Positions 31,532 through 42,470 are shown, counted from the stretch's first letter. The stretch: DNA of 64,000 nt from Spiroplasma endosymbiont of Labia minor (GCF_964019845.1 NZ_OZ026465.1:248001-312000), one strand, 5' to 3'. Made by a program: numbers and translations. The notes: generated by a model not told the origin, from the sequence alone.

Positions 31532-32713
31532 ATGCAAGATAAAATATTGTTTACATCAGAATCAGTGTCAGAAGGTCATCCAGATAAAATTTGTGATCAA
31601 ATATCTGATGCAATACTAGATGAAATTTTGAAACAAGACGAAAATGCTCATGTTGCTTGTGAGTGTTTTATCACCACCAATTTTTTATTAATTGGTGGTG
31701 AAATAAGTAGTCATGCAAAAGTTGATTATGAAAAAATAGCGAGAAATGTTTTAAGAGAAATTGGTTACACAGATAATTCTTGAGGAATTGATGCAAATAC
31801 ATGCGAAATCGAAATTAAAATTAACGAACAATCTGTCGATATAAATCAGGGCGTTAAATTATCAAATAACGAAATTGGTGCAGGAGATCAAGGAATAATA
31901 TTTGGTTTTGCTACAAATGAAACTTATAATTACATGCCACTTCCTATTTCTATTGCACACGATCTTGTTTATACAGCGTCAAAATTAAGAAAAAATAATC
32001 AATTTAAGTGAGCAAGACCTGATATGAAATCGCAAGTTACAATAGATTATACTGATGCTGCCAATCCAGTTATAGATACAATTCTAATGTCCATTCAACA
32101 TGACCCAAACTTTGATGAAGATGAATTTATGTCATTTGTTAAAAATGATGTTATGAAAAAAGTTGCAGAAAAACATAAAATGAATACAGATTTTAAAATA
32201 TTATTAAATCCAACTGGAAGATTTGTTATTGGTGGTCCACAAGGCGATACTGGTTTAACTGGTAGAAAAATAATTGTAGATACTTATGGGGGAACTGCAA
32301 GACATGGTGGTGGGGCTTTTTCTGGTAAAGATGCAACGAAAGTAGATAGATCAGCTGCTTATATGGCTAGATATGCTGCAAAAAATTTAGTTGCAGCAGG
32401 TTATGCAGAAAAAATAGAAATGCAATTAAGTTACGCAATTGGAATTGCAAAACCTATTTCTATTTTTGTTGAAACTTTTAATTCGGAATTAGTCAATAAG
32501 AATTTGATTTATTTGGCAATTAATAATTTTTTTGATTTTAGTGTTGGTGGAATAATAAACAAATTAATGCTTAAAAAACCTGTTTTTTTCAAAACATCAA
32601 AATATGGTCATTTTGGTAAAGACCAAGAATTTCATTGGGAAAAGCTTAATGAATTTAGTAAATTAGTTGAATTTAAGGAGAAACACGTAAATGTTACTAG
32701 AAGTGATAGCTAA
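31532..32713 (+). CDS. metK: S-adenosylmethionine synthase
   Basis: This 393-residue enzyme makes SAM from methionine and ATP. AAAGGAAAA lies upstream of ATG 31532. Marks in order are [63 protein letters not shown] and [23 protein letters not shown]. The reading frame has TGA Trp at 31780 and 32009. The last 23 bases overlap cutC. The SAM-I riboswitch directly upstream supports feedback control by the product. Confidence 0.94.
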
Positions 32714-33362
32714 AGATGAAAAAGATGTTGAATTGATAAATAAATCTAATGCATCTAGAATAGAATTTTGTCACAATTTAAATGTTGGTGGATTAACACC
32801 AGATTATAAAAGTATTAGTAAAGTGATGGATGAAACAGAAAAGCCTATCAATATAATGATTAGACCAACTGCAAGAGATTTTGTTTATACAGATGAAGAG
32901 TTTAATCAAATGATAGAAGATATTAAGTTTATAAAAACTACAAAAGCTAATGGAATTGTTATTGGAATTTTGAATGTAGATAATACAATAGATTTTGATA
33001 GAATGAATATTGTATGTAAAACTGCACAAGGATTGGACATTACTTTTCATAAGGCATTTGATTTAGTTGTAGATAAAATGAAGGGAATTTCAATTTTAGA
33101 AAAACTTGGTGTAAAAAGTGTACTTACATCTTATGGTGAAAATATAGTTGAAAATATAGACAAATTATATGAATTAATGCAAGAGGCAAACGAACTAAAT
33201 ATCATTGCTGGTGGTGGAATTAATTTTTCAAATGTAAAAAAAATAAAACCAAATGTTGATGAAATTCATGTTGGTACCGCTGTTAGGCAAAATAATTCAT
33301 TTGATGATCCAGTTTCGATCGATTTGATTAATGAAATGAAAAAATTAATAGATGAAAATTAA
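32691..33362 (+). CDS. cutC: CutC family protein
   Basis: This 223-residue TIM-barrel protein is annotated as copper homeostasis CutC, though the copper role is doubtful in many bacteria. TAAGGAGAA lies 9-10 bases upstream of ATG 32691, which lies inside the end of metK. Family phrases are SNASRIEFCHNLNVGGLTP, PINIMIRPTARDFVYTDEEF, DITFHKAFDLV, VLTSYGE and NIIAGGGINFSNV. The metK-cutC linkage puts it under the SAM riboswitch. Confidence 0.9.
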   Translation: MLLEVIAKDEKDVELINKSNASRIEFCHNLNVGGLTPDYKSISKVMDETEKPINIMIRPTARDFVYTDEEFNQMIEDIKFIKTTKANGIVIGILNVDNTIDFDRMNIVCKTAQGLDITFHKAFDLVVDKMKGISILEKLGVKSVLTSYGENIVENIDKLYELMQEANELNIIAGGGINFSNVKKIKPNVDEIHVGTAVRQNNSFDDPVSIDLINEMKKLIDEN

Positions 33363-33382
33363 TTTAAATATTTAAATTATTC

Positions 33383-33411
33383 TTGCATGTTTGTAATTGC
33401 TATGTTAGTAT
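33383..33411 (+). promoter_or_regulatory. Promoter of infC-rpmI-rplT
   Basis: TTGCAT and TAGTAT are 17 bases apart, with TG before the -10 hexamer (TGTTAGTAT). Transcription would start about 33418. Confidence 0.65.
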
Positions 33412-33536
33412 ATAAAAAGTTTAAAGAAGAAGCACTTGCTCACCGCTATGTATAAGAAACGGTTACTTAATTATTTTTTTAATTTGTAAGTAATTTTGTT
33501 AAAGTGTGCAGTTTTCTCTAAACAGCACACTTTTTA
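33412..33536 (+). promoter_or_regulatory. infC operon leader with attenuator (L20-leader-like)
   Basis: A 140-base leader runs to infC. It holds AGTGTGC / GCACACT (about 33502-33532) followed by TTTTT, a strong terminator inside the leader, so expression must pass an attenuator. In Bacillus the same operon is controlled by L20 binding its leader. The same mechanism is inferred here from position and layout. Confidence 0.6.
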
Positions 33537-33555
33537 AATATCATGGAGGAAAAGA

Positions 33556-34113
33556 ATGTCGCAAAACAATAGCAATGGAAATAGTAACAATCGATCACGA
33601 AAAGATGATGAACAACCAATTAATGGTGCAATCAGAGCAAGAAATATATTAATTATCGGCCAAGATGGTACAAAAATAGGTCCTTTAACAAAAAGAGAGG
33701 CATTGGAATATTCGGAATCTTTAAATTTAGATTTAGTTCAAGTCGGACAACAAGATCGAGATACAGTTATTGCAAAAATTCTTGATTATGGTAAATATAA
33801 ATACGAACAAAAACGTAAACAAAAAGAAAATAAAAAAAACCAAGTTAAAACTGAAAATAAAGAAATAAGATTAACTGTTGGTATCGGAGAACATGATTTA
33901 GATACAAAAGCTAAAAAAGCAAGAGAATTTTTATTGAGTGGAGACAGAGTTAAAATTTCATTAAAATTCAAAGGTAGAGAGATTGTTCATCAAGAATTTG
34001 GTAAGAGAACTATTGAAAATTTTTATGCAAAAATAGAAGATGTTGCTAAAATTGAAAAAGAGGCAAAATTAAATACTAGATTTTTAGATATGTATGTAAT
34101 ACCTAGGAAATAA
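33556..34113 (+). CDS. infC: Translation initiation factor IF-3
   Basis: This 185-residue factor keeps ribosomal subunits apart and checks the start codon. TGGAGGAAAAG precedes a normal ATG start (33556), unlike the ATT used in many bacteria. Domain 1 has INGAIRARNILIIGQDGTKIGP and ALEYSESLNLDLVQV, a linker helix YGKYKYEQKRKQKENKK, and domain 2 EIRLTVGIGEHDLDTKAKKAREFL...KFKGREIVHQEFG. It starts the infC-rpmI-rplT operon. Confidence 0.95.
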   Translation: MSQNNSNGNSNNRSRKDDEQPINGAIRARNILIIGQDGTKIGPLTKREALEYSESLNLDLVQVGQQDRDTVIAKILDYGKYKYEQKRKQKENKKNQVKTENKEIRLTVGIGEHDLDTKAKKAREFLLSGDRVKISLKFKGREIVHQEFGKRTIENFYAKIEDVAKIEKEAKLNTRFLDMYVIPRK

Positions 34114-34145
34114 TAAAATGTATTTAAATATTGGGGGTAAAAATT

Positions 34146-34340
34146 ATGGCAAAAATGAAAACAAAAAGCGCATTAGCTAAACGAGTAAGAAAAAATGCAT
34201 CTGGTTCGTTAAAACGAGGACATGCTTATCGTTCGCATTTGGCGCAAAATAAAACTACTAAACAAAAACGACATTTGAAAAAATCATTTTTCATTGATAA
34301 AACAGATATGAAACGTTTAAAAGGTTTACTACAAAAATAG
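34146..34340 (+). CDS. rpmI: 50S ribosomal protein L35
   Basis: This 64-residue protein starts at ATG 34146 after TTGGGGGTA; an upstream in-frame ATG at 34131 would cover that site. Sequence [20 protein letters not shown] followed by [20 protein letters not shown] is diagnostic of L35. It lies between infC and rplT. Confidence 0.95.
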   Translation: MAKMKTKSALAKRVRKNASGSLKRGHAYRSHLAQNKTTKQKRHLKKSFFIDKTDMKRLKGLLQK

Positions 34341-34359
34341 TTTCAGGGGGGATTGTAAA

Positions 34360-34716
34360 ATGGCTAGAGTTAAATTCGGAAAAGTAACAAGAGCACGTAG
34401 AAAACGTTGAATTAAACGTGCAAAAGGTTATTACGGAACTAAACATACAAACTTTAAAAAAGCACGTGAACAAGTAATTCGTTCAATGGCTTATGCTTTT
34501 GTTGGACGTAAAGAAAGAAAACGTGATTTTAGAAAATTGTGAATTGTTCGTATTAATGCAGCAGTTAGAAATTATGATTTAAGTTATTCTAAATTTATGA
34601 ATGGTTTAAACAAGGCTGGTGTTGAAATTAATAGAAAAATGTTATCAGAATTAGCAATTCACGAACCACAACAATTTGAACTTTTAGTAAATACAGCTAA
34701 AAAAAATTTGAAATAA
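34360..34716 (+). CDS. rplT: 50S ribosomal protein L20
   Basis: This 118-residue protein is interrupted by two TGA Trp codons under the standard code ([23 protein letters not shown]). ATG 34360 follows TCAGGGGGG. L20 features are [43 protein letters not shown] and [20 protein letters not shown]. It binds 23S rRNA early in assembly and probably represses this operon through its leader. Confidence 0.95.
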
Positions 34717-34718
34717 AG

Positions 34719-34744
34719 ACCACCTTTGAATAGGTGGTTTTATA
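34719..34744 (+). terminator. Terminator of infC-rpmI-rplT operon
   Basis: Stem ACCACCT / AGGTGGT with loop TTGAAT is followed by TTTTAT, right after the rplT stop. Confidence 0.8.
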
Positions 34745-34783
34745 AATTATAAGAGTATAATTCTAATGTGGGAGTTGATGATA

Positions 34784-35290
34784 GTGCAAATAGATTTTTT
34801 ATGTGTACCAATATTTGAACAGAAAGTTATAGTTGGATTTTTGCAAGATAAAATATGTTTTGTTTCAACACTTAATGAAAATGAAAATTCAATTAAAAAA
34901 TATTTTAAAAATAGAAATGCTAAAATAGTGCAATCATCTAAAAATCCAAAATTTTACACTGAATTATTTCAAAATATAATTTTAGGCAAAAAAACTATTG
35001 ATTGAAATGAATTAAAATTAGATGGAACTGAATTTCAACTTAAAGTTTGACACGAATTATGAAAATTTAATAATTTAAATTGCTTAATGTATTATTCAGA
35101 TTTCGCAAAACATATAAATCATCCAAAAGCAACTAGAGCAGTAGCTCACGTAATAGGGTTAAATCCGATTTTAATTTTGATACCATGTCATCGTGTAGTA
35201 TCAAAAAATGAAACCGTTTCTTATAGAAATAATGATATTTTTATGAAAAAATGACTACAAAATAAGGAAAATATTTTAAGTTTAAATTAG
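34784..35290 (+). CDS. ogt: Methylated-DNA--protein-cysteine methyltransferase
   Basis: This suicide enzyme of about 168 residues removes alkyl groups from O6-guanine. GGGAG at 34770-34774 favours GTG 34784; ATG 34778 or 34766 are alternatives in the same frame. TATAAT at 34756 suggests its own promoter. The C-terminal active domain contains DGTEFQLKVWHELWKF, then YSDFAKHINHPKATRAVAHVIG, ending with LIPCHRVVSKN, where the Cys of PCHRV is the alkyl acceptor. The N-terminal domain is short and divergent. Four to five TGA Trp codons split it under the standard code. Confidence 0.88.
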
Positions 35291-35304
35291 GAGATTAAAT
35301 TAGT

Positions 35305-35661
35305 ATGGCAAAAATAACAGGTGATGAAATAGTTTTCACACCAGAAGAAGAAACAAAGGCTTGAGAAAATGCGGTTGCATTGGAAAATAAAGAACCAGAC
35401 GAAATGAAAATGTGTTGAATTTGTAAATTTTATATGATTTATAAAGATAAATATTCGGAAACCGGAGATATTTTCAATTGAGCAATAGATTTAATAAATG
35501 CTAAAAAAAAACCATTAGATTTGAATTCAGACAATTTAATTGCTGTGCACTATAATTGTATTAATTTAAGGCAAAAAACTAATGCTACTAAGCTTTTGAC
35601 AAAAATAAAATTAGTTAAATGAAAATTTGACGAAGATTTTTATTCAAGTGATTCAGATTAA
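35305..35661 (+). CDS. Hypothetical protein with CxxC...HxxC metal-site pattern
   Basis: This 118-residue protein has TTAGGAGATT before ATG 35305, 14 bases after ogt. It contains Cys37-x2-Cys40 (MCWICKFYM) and, 40 residues on, His82-x2-Cys85 in NLIAVHYNCINLRQKT, a spacing that could bind one zinc, loosely like an HNH-type finger, though the catalytic His pair is not evident. It is acidic at both ends. I do not recognise a family. Its link with ogt suggests a shared transcript. Confidence 0.7.
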
Positions 35662-35730
35662 TAAATCATATTATTTATAATTTATAAATAATTGAGTATA
35701 ATTATTTAAGATGAGGGATTTTGACATATT

Positions 35731-36534
35731 ATGGAAAATGATAACAAAGATTATTATATTAAAGTTGAAAATGTATGTAAATTTTATAAAAATATTCCAG
35801 TCATTAAGAATGCAAATTTAACAATTAGATCTGGAGACAGAATAGGAATAGTAGGTCCTAACGGTGCTGGGAAAACAACATTTGTAGAAACGCTTGCCCA
35901 ATTAAGACCGTATGAATCTGGAAGTATAGATAGAATTTATGGAATTAAAGTTGGTATGCAATTGCAAGGATCAAAATATCCTAGAGGTTTTTCTCCATGA
36001 AATCTTGTGAAATATTATTTAAAAACTTTTAAAATAAAAATATCAACAAAAGAATTAAAAAATTTATTTTATAGATTGTCTTTAGAAACTATGTTGTATA
36101 AAGATATTTCTAAAATGTCAGGTGGACAACAGCAAAGAGTTGATCTTTTATTAGCTTTATGTTATAGACCAGATATTCTAATTTTAGATGAATTATCAAC
36201 AGGATTAGATATTGATATTAAACAAAATGTACATAAATTAATTGAAGATTTTTTACAAGAAGAAAATAAAGCATTAGTTTTAATTTCTCATAATTTAGAA
36301 GAAATTCAAATGTATTGTAATAGAATTTTATTTATAAATAATGGAGAAATTATTTTAGATAAAACAACAAAAGAAATTTTAGAGGAGACTAAAACAGTTG
36401 AAGAATATGTGCATCTAAAATTTAAAGAATATAATATTGGTCAATATAGAATGAGTGCAAAATCTACAATAGAGGAGAAATCAAATGAAAAATGAGAAAT
36501 TGAGTGAAACAATTATATTAAAAAAACAAAATAA
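35731..36534 (+). CDS. ABC transporter ATP-binding protein (ABC-2/exporter type)
   Basis: This 267-residue ATPase has GATGAGGGA upstream of ATG 35731. Walker A is GPNGAGKTTFVETLAQL, signature MSGGQQQRVDLLLAL, Walker B ILILDELSTGLD, and the switch His is in LVLISHNLEEIQ. The short Q-loop region (VGMQLQGSKYPRGFSPW) and the LDEL-S-TGLD wording fit exporters. TGA at 35998 and 36493 are Trp. The last 50 bases overlap the following permease gene, whose Shine-Dalgarno (AGAGGAG) lies inside this frame. The substrate is not evident. Confidence 0.88.
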
Positions 36535-37258
36535 TAATCAAATGTTCTCAAATTCAAATATTTTATTAAAACCATTATTGGAATTAATTTTTAATTATGT
36601 AAAACGTAATTGATTTTCAACATTATGGGGTATCATAATTTTTCCATTAGCATTTGGCGCATTATCCACTTTTGTTTCTGGTTCAACCAATGAATTGGCA
36701 TGACGAATTGCTGGTGCAACAGTTAATTTTTCAGCAGCAGCAACATGTTCTGCAATGGTTTTTATTGCTATTTTTTTTGAAATTAAGGCTTCTGTTATAT
36801 ACAAAAGAATTGGTCTTACTGGTCTTACAAAATTTGGGGCAATATTTTCTTTAATTATTATTAATTTTATTATGTGTGTTATAGCGCAAATTATAGCAAT
36901 GTTGTTTACATATATTTTAGGAATCTCAGTATTTGGATTTAATGCTACAAGTTTCTTTTCACCATTTTTATTATTATTTTTCTTTGCGGGTATGATTTCA
37001 TCAATCGGAATTATGTGTCTATCTATATGAATGTCATCATACGGAACAACAAGAGTTATTCAAGGTTTGATATCTTTTTTCTTACAAATTTTATTTACGA
37101 TGCCATCATGATTAATGGCATCATATATTTCAATATTAATTTATGAATCTGGAGAATTGATGGCTTATATTGTTGGCGCGTCTATACTGTGATTTTTTAT
37201 AATTCTGGTATTATTGTTTGGTTGATTGGCTATAAAAACATTTAAATGAGAAAATTAA
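36485..37258 (+). CDS. ABC-2 type transporter permease
   Basis: This 257-residue membrane protein pairs with the preceding ATPase. About 40 polar residues precede six hydrophobic segments, including WGIIIFPLAFGALSTFVSG, SAAATCSAMVFIAIFFEI, FSLIIINFIMCVIAQIIAML, FFSPFLLLFFFAGMISSI and YIVGASILWFFIILVLLFGWLAI. This matches the ABC-2 fold with a short linker between TM2 and TM3 (KASVIYKRIGLTGLTK). A bidirectional terminator follows. The substrate is unknown. Confidence 0.8.
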
Positions 37259-37290
37259 AAAGAGAGAATTTTTATAATTCTCTCTTTTTA
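37258..37290. terminator. Bidirectional terminator between ABC permease and trpS
   Basis: AAAGAGAGAATT pairs with AATTCTCTCTTT around TTTAT, with T runs on both strands. It separates two convergent genes. Confidence 0.85.
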
Positions 37291-38292
37291 ATTAATACCT
37301 ATATTTTCTTTAATTAATTCAATTTTTTTATTGGCGATTATATTTGCATCATTAGCACCTGATGCTAATCAGTTTTTAACTTCAGTTGAATCATACAATA
37401 TTTTGAATTTGTCTTGTATAGGTTTCAATGTGGCTATGATTATATCTGATATTGCTGTTTTGAATTCGCCATAATTTTTATCTTTGAATACATTTTCAGC
37501 TTCTAAAATACTTATTTCTTTTAGCGAAGCATATATTGTTAATAAATTAGAAACACCCGGTTTATTTATTAAATCGTAATAGACTTTATTTTCTGAATCT
37601 GTAATTGCTGAGGCAATTTTTTTTCTAATGATTGCTTCATCATCTAACATGCTAATAGAATCCTTATCATTTGTTGATGATTTCGACATTTTTTTAGTTG
37701 GATTTTGTAAACCCATTATTTTTGCACCAATTTCTGGTATATATTCTTCTGGAACGGTAAAAATATTTTTGTTAAATTTATTATTTAATCTTTCTGCAAT
37801 ATTTCTTGTAAGTTCAATATGTTGTTTTTGATCATTTCCAACAGGCACTTTAACTGCATCATATAATAAAATGTCTGCAGCCATTAAAACAGGATAAATT
37901 AATAATCCTGTTGGAATCATTTCAGTTCCGTTTGAATTTTTTACTTTAGCAGATTTATCTTTAAATTGAGTCATTCTTTTCAATTCGCCCAATGTCGTAA
38001 ATGTTGTTAATATTCATTGTAATTCGGAATGAGCCGGTACATCTGATTGTTTAAAAATATGTACTTTATTTGGATCTAAACCACATGCAAAATATAGTGC
38101 AACTATTGTCTTAATATTATTTCTTAATGTTTCTGGGTCAATAGGTACAGTAATACCATGTAAATTTGCTATGAAAATATACATCTCGTATTGATCTTGT
38201 AATTTTACAAAATTTCTCAATGCGCCAATATAATTTCCAAGTGTTAATGTTCCTGTTGATGTTATGCCTGTGACCATTTTTTCTTTTGCCAT
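37288..38292 (-). CDS. trpS: Tryptophanyl-tRNA synthetase
   Basis: This 334-residue class I synthetase on the minus strand has CGAGGAT before its ATG. HIGH-like motif TSTGTLTLGNYIGAL is near the N-terminus; KMSKS is present in QNPTKKMSKSSTNDKDS. QSDVPAHSELQWILTTFTTLGEL and LMAADILLYDAVKVPVGNDQKQHIEL form the Trp pocket. In this organism it must also charge the tRNA that reads UGA. Its own frame includes TGA Trp codons at QWIL and KNWL. Confidence 0.94.
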
Positions 38293-38372
38293 ATTTAAAT
38301 CCTCGTTTCGTAAAATATTATAACAAAAAAATAAATTGTTAATGTTAAAATACAAAAGAGGTTGAAATAATA

Positions 38373-39161
38373 ATGTTTAAATATGCAGTAGTATCGAATG
38401 ACTATCAAGAAACTAAATTAAAAGTTATTGATCTAAAATCAAAATTAATGAAAATAAATGCCATTGAAGACACTATTAATCCAGAATATGTTTTTGTTGT
38501 TGGCGGTGATGGTACATTTATAAAATCAATTAACATCTATCAAGAAATTCTAAAAGAAGTAATATTTGTTCCTTTTCATGCTGGTGGTATAGGCTTTTAT
38601 ACAAATCATAATAATGCTGCAGATGAAAAAGAATTATTAAATGCAATCAAATCAAATGATTATAAATTATATTATTATGATCTTTTAGATATAGAATTTG
38701 ACAATAAACATATTTTTGCTGTCAATGAATTGAAAATTGTAAATGAAACTAAACCTATTTTTACAACTATAAATATCGATGGTAAATTTTTTGAAACATT
38801 TCACGGGTCTGGACTGGTTTTTTCAACTGCAAACGGCTCAACTGGTTATTTAAAATCAACCGGAGGTGCTGTTATTTTGGATAACCATGATATTTGAGAA
38901 ATGCAAGAAATTTTTCCAGTATCAACAAATAAATTTCGAACAATTAATTCACCAATTGTTATGTCTAAATGACATGTGGTTACTCTTGGTGGAGAAGTTA
39001 ATAAACAAGATTTAATTATAGATACTTTTTCATATAAAGTAATCCAAGAAAAAATTCATGTTAAAATCGCTGATTTCAAAGTAAATGTTCTAGTTCTTCC
39101 GAGTTATAATGTAAGAAAAGCAGAAATATTAAAAGATATTTTTGTAAAGGATAAAATTTAG
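38373..39161 (+). CDS. nadK: NAD kinase
   Basis: This 262-residue enzyme makes NADP from NAD. AAGAGGTTG precedes ATG 38373. The GGDGT motif is at residues 44-48 (VVGGDGTFIKSINI), with conserved ELKIVNETKP and STANGSTGYLKSTGGAV, which holds the second NAD kinase signature. The family's usual C-terminal sheet follows. It is divergent from trpS, with 80 bases between them. Confidence 0.92.
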
Positions 39162-39162
39162 T

Positions 39163-39528
39163 ATGAAAATATTGCTTTATGTTATCGCTATCATTGCTAT
39201 TATCTCCGGACTTAGTTTATTTATTTGAATAAGTATAAAATCAAAAAAGAATAATAAATTTGTAAAAAGTAATAAAAAAGGATCTACATATAATATTATT
39301 CTAGATTTGTTAGGAAGTATAGTAAACATTAATGGTGTTGATTTAAATTTAAGACAAATAAATATAAATAATTTAGAATTAATTAAATATAAAAAATTGG
39401 AAAAATATGGATTTAAAATAATTTTAAATAATAGTAATGTAAAAATATCATCGGATATGATTAATTTGAATTCATTTTTTATTAAACTAGAAAAAGAAAT
39501 TTTAAAGAAAAATTTAGAGGAAAAATAA
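39163..39528 (+). CDS. Membrane-anchored PTS EIIB-like protein lacking the phosphoacceptor Cys
   Basis: This 121-residue protein starts one base after the nadK stop. An N-terminal helix (ILLYVIAIIAIISGLSLFIWI) and a basic linker (SKKNNKFVKSNKK) lead to a domain resembling glucose-type EIIB: NIILDLLGSIVNINGVDLNLRQ then KKLEKYGFKIILNNSNVKIS. In EIIB the phosphorylated Cys sits before the T-R-L-R stretch; here that place reads DLNLRQ, without Cys. It could be a degenerate sensor or scaffold. The homology call is by eye. Confidence 0.55.
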
Positions 39529-40257
39529 ATGTCAAATAATAAACAACTTGTTGTAATTACGGGTGCATCATCTGGAATCGGAATGGCTCTTGCAAAAATA
39601 TTTTCAAAAAATGGTCATCCATTACTTATAATTGCAAGAAGACTGGAAATTTTACAAAAACTTAATTTGCCAGATACAATGTGTAAACAAGTGGATGTAA
39701 GAGATTTTACAGATTTTAAAAATGCAATATTAGATGCTGAGAAAATATATGGTAAAACAGATTTACTTATTAATAATGCCGGAATAATGCCTTTAGAAAT
39801 TTATTCAGGAGAAGACTTGCAAGAAAAATATGATATTGTAGATATAAATTTAAAAGGTGTAATTAACGGAATTGATTGTGTTTTAAAAGATATGATTGTC
39901 AGAAAACACGGAACAATAGTGAATGTTTCTTCTGTAGCTGGAAGATGAACATCAGATGCTCATGCTGTATATAATGCATCAAAATTCGGAGTTACAGCTT
40001 TAACAGAAGCAATCAGACGCGAAAATGCATCTTCAAATGTTCGTTTTATAACTATTGAGCCTGCCATCGTTGATACAGATTTACTTTTAACAGGTAAAAA
40101 TAAAAAATTAATTGATGAATACAATGTTGTAAAATCATCAATTAATAATGGTTTAACTTCTGATGAGGTTGCAGAAGTTATTTTCTATTCATATAATTTG
40201 CCTCAGCATGTAAATTTAAAAGAAATAGTGCTCTCACACACACTTCAAAAAATATAA
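39529..40257 (+). CDS. Short-chain dehydrogenase/reductase
   Basis: This 242-residue oxidoreductase of the classical SDR fold has TTAGAGGAA before ATG 39529, directly after the EIIB-like gene. NAD(P)-binding motif TGASSGIG is at residues 11-18; RR in IIARRLEILQ suggests NADP preference; then DLLINNAGIMPLE, the catalytic Ser in NVSSVAG and Y-N-A-S-K. The substrate cannot be told. The sequence IEPAIVDTDLLL is typical of YdfG-like serine or 3-hydroxy acid dehydrogenases. Confidence 0.88.
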
Positions 40258-40267
40258 TTAAATAAAA

Positions 40268-40573
40268 TTATTCATATTTTCTATAAAATCCATAAATACC
40301 GCTATTCAAAACGAAAGCGTTTTTATAGCCGTGTTCTTGTAAAAACATTGCAGCTTCACTTGATCTGTTTCCTGCGTTACAAATTGTGATAATTGTTTGA
40401 TTTTTATTCGGCAAGTATTTTTCATAATTTGCAAATAGCTCATTGAGTTCAATATTGACTGCTCAAGGAAAATTTTTTAATATTTTGTATTCATTATTCG
40501 TTCTTACATCAATAGAAAAAACATCTGAGTTATCTTTAATTAAATAATAATCATCTATACTAATTGATTTCAT
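40268..40573 (-). CDS. Rhodanese-like domain protein
   Basis: This 101-residue single-domain protein on the minus strand contains SIDVRTNNEYKILKNFPWAVNIELNEL, then the active loop CNAGNRSSEAAMFL with Cys65, and GYKNAFVLNSGIYGF. The length fits a lone rhodanese domain of the PspE/GlpE kind that moves sulfane sulfur. One TGA Trp codon (FPWA) hides it under the standard code. It lies opposite in direction between the SDR and RNase J-like genes. Confidence 0.85.
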
Positions 40574-40719
40574 AAATTCGCCACTCCAGTATTATTTTAA
40601 ATGATTTTTTAATAAATTCTTTGTTTTTTGTTATAATACAAAAGTGAAAGACATTTTGATTAAATAATAATTTAGATAATACATGTTTTAATATAACAAA
40701 TAGAAAGAGTAGATATATT

Positions 40720-42432
40720 ATGTCAAAAATTAATTTTATAGCACTTGGTGGTCAAGACGAAAGAGGAAAAAATTTATTTTTAATAGAGGTAGATGAAGAT
40801 ATTTTTATATTTGATGCAGGTGTAAAATTTCCAGATCGTGGAATATTAGGAATTGATTTGGTAATACCAAATATTGAATATTTAAAAATGAATAAAAATA
40901 GGATAAAAGGTATTTTCATTTCTTCACCATCAGCATATAATTCTGGAGCCTTACCGTATATTTTAAAAGAAATAGATGTGCCAGTGTATTGTAATGAATT
41001 AACTACAGTCGCATTAAAATACAAAAATCAAAGATACAGACTTAAAAATAGAGATGCTAATTTTAAAATTTTAAAAGATAAAGATGTAGTTAATTTTGGT
41101 AAAAATAAAATAGAAGTGTTTAGAACAACAGCTGTTTTCCCACAAACTTTTGGGTATGTTTTGCATACAGAAAACGGTTTAGTAATTTATGCTGGAGATT
41201 ATATATTTGACGGTGAGGAAAAATCGTTTTTTTCAACAGATTTGCAACACATTGCCAATATTTCGCAAAAAGGTGTTTTAGCGTTTTTATCAGATTCTGA
41301 ATTTGCTTCAAGAAGTGATTTCACATCACCAAATTATCGTGTAGCAAAACATATTGATGCAGTAATTAAAGAAAAAGCAAGATTAGTTATTGTTATATTT
41401 GAAGAAGATATTTTTAAATTTTCAGAAATTGCATCTGCAGCTAAAGCAAATGGAAGAAAAATTGCTGTTTATGGTAAAACATTAGCAACAATTTTAGAAT
41501 CAGATATTATTCATAAAAATTTAAATATTACAAAAGATGATTTGTTTTCAATTGAAGAATATGTTAAATCTGATAATGGTGTTCTTTTAGTTACGGGTAC
41601 TGCAAATTTAATTTATTCACGTTTGGCAAAAATTGCGACAGGTAATGATGATGCTGTTGAATTTACAGAAGATGACATTATTGTAATAGCAACCCCACCA
41701 GCTGCTGGTATTGAAAGAAAACATGCACAAGTTATGGATGACTTGGCAAGAACAAATGCAAGATTAATAGCTTTACTTGACAGAAATATTTGATCAATGA
41801 AAGCAAGTTACGAAGATATTAAATTAATGATTTCTTTAATTAAACCAAAATACTTTATTCCAGTAAAAGGTTTGTATAAAGAATTTTTAAAGGCCAAAAA
41901 AGCAGCAATTGAAGCTGGTTTATTGCCAGAAAATGTTGCATTAATAGACAACGGGCAAATGTTAGTATTATCTAAAACAGATAAATTAACAGTTAAAGTT
42001 GATGCTGCAACATCGGGTGATGTTTATGTTGATGGAATTGGAATTGGCGATGTTGGAGCTGTTGTTTTAAACGAAAGAAAACAATTATCAACAGATGGCA
42101 TTGTCATTGTTGGTGCAGCAATTGATCAAAGAACTAAAGAATTAAAAAGTTTAATTGATACACAAATGCGTGGTGTTATATATATACAAGATGACAACAT
42201 GATCTTTAAACAAATGCAAAAACAAGTAACAGATATATTATTAAAATATGAAGAGGATTATCGTCAAAAACCACAAAGTTTTGATTTGAATGCATTAAAA
42301 CACGAAATAATATTAAAAATTCGTTCAACAATAAAACAAGATACAGGAAAAACACCAATTGTACTTGCAAATATCACAGAATTAGATGGTTCGTGGTATG
42401 AACCAAAAAAAGAGTCAAAATTAAATAACTAA
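40720..42432 (+). CDS. RNase J-like metallo-beta-lactamase protein with lost metal ligands
   Basis: This 570-residue protein follows the RNase J layout: beta-lactamase core, beta-CASP insert and C-terminal domain (YVDGIGIGDVGAVVLNERKQL is typical of RNase J). The metal site H-x-H-x-D-H expected at residues 69-74 reads S-P-S-A-Y-N, the S-G-H-A-S loop reads WSMKAS, and PVHGEYR reads PVKGLYK. So the metal-binding His are gone, as in degenerate RNase J2-type subunits. It may act as a partner of an active RNase J encoded elsewhere. TGA Trp at 41791. Confidence 0.85.
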
Positions 42433-42470
42433 AGTAAAAATTTATATTCTTTAATAAAATAAAAATATTT

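Noticed and set aside
34131-34145. Upstream ATG extension of L35
   Set aside because: It would cover the TTGGGGGTA ribosome-binding site and add residues not found in L35.
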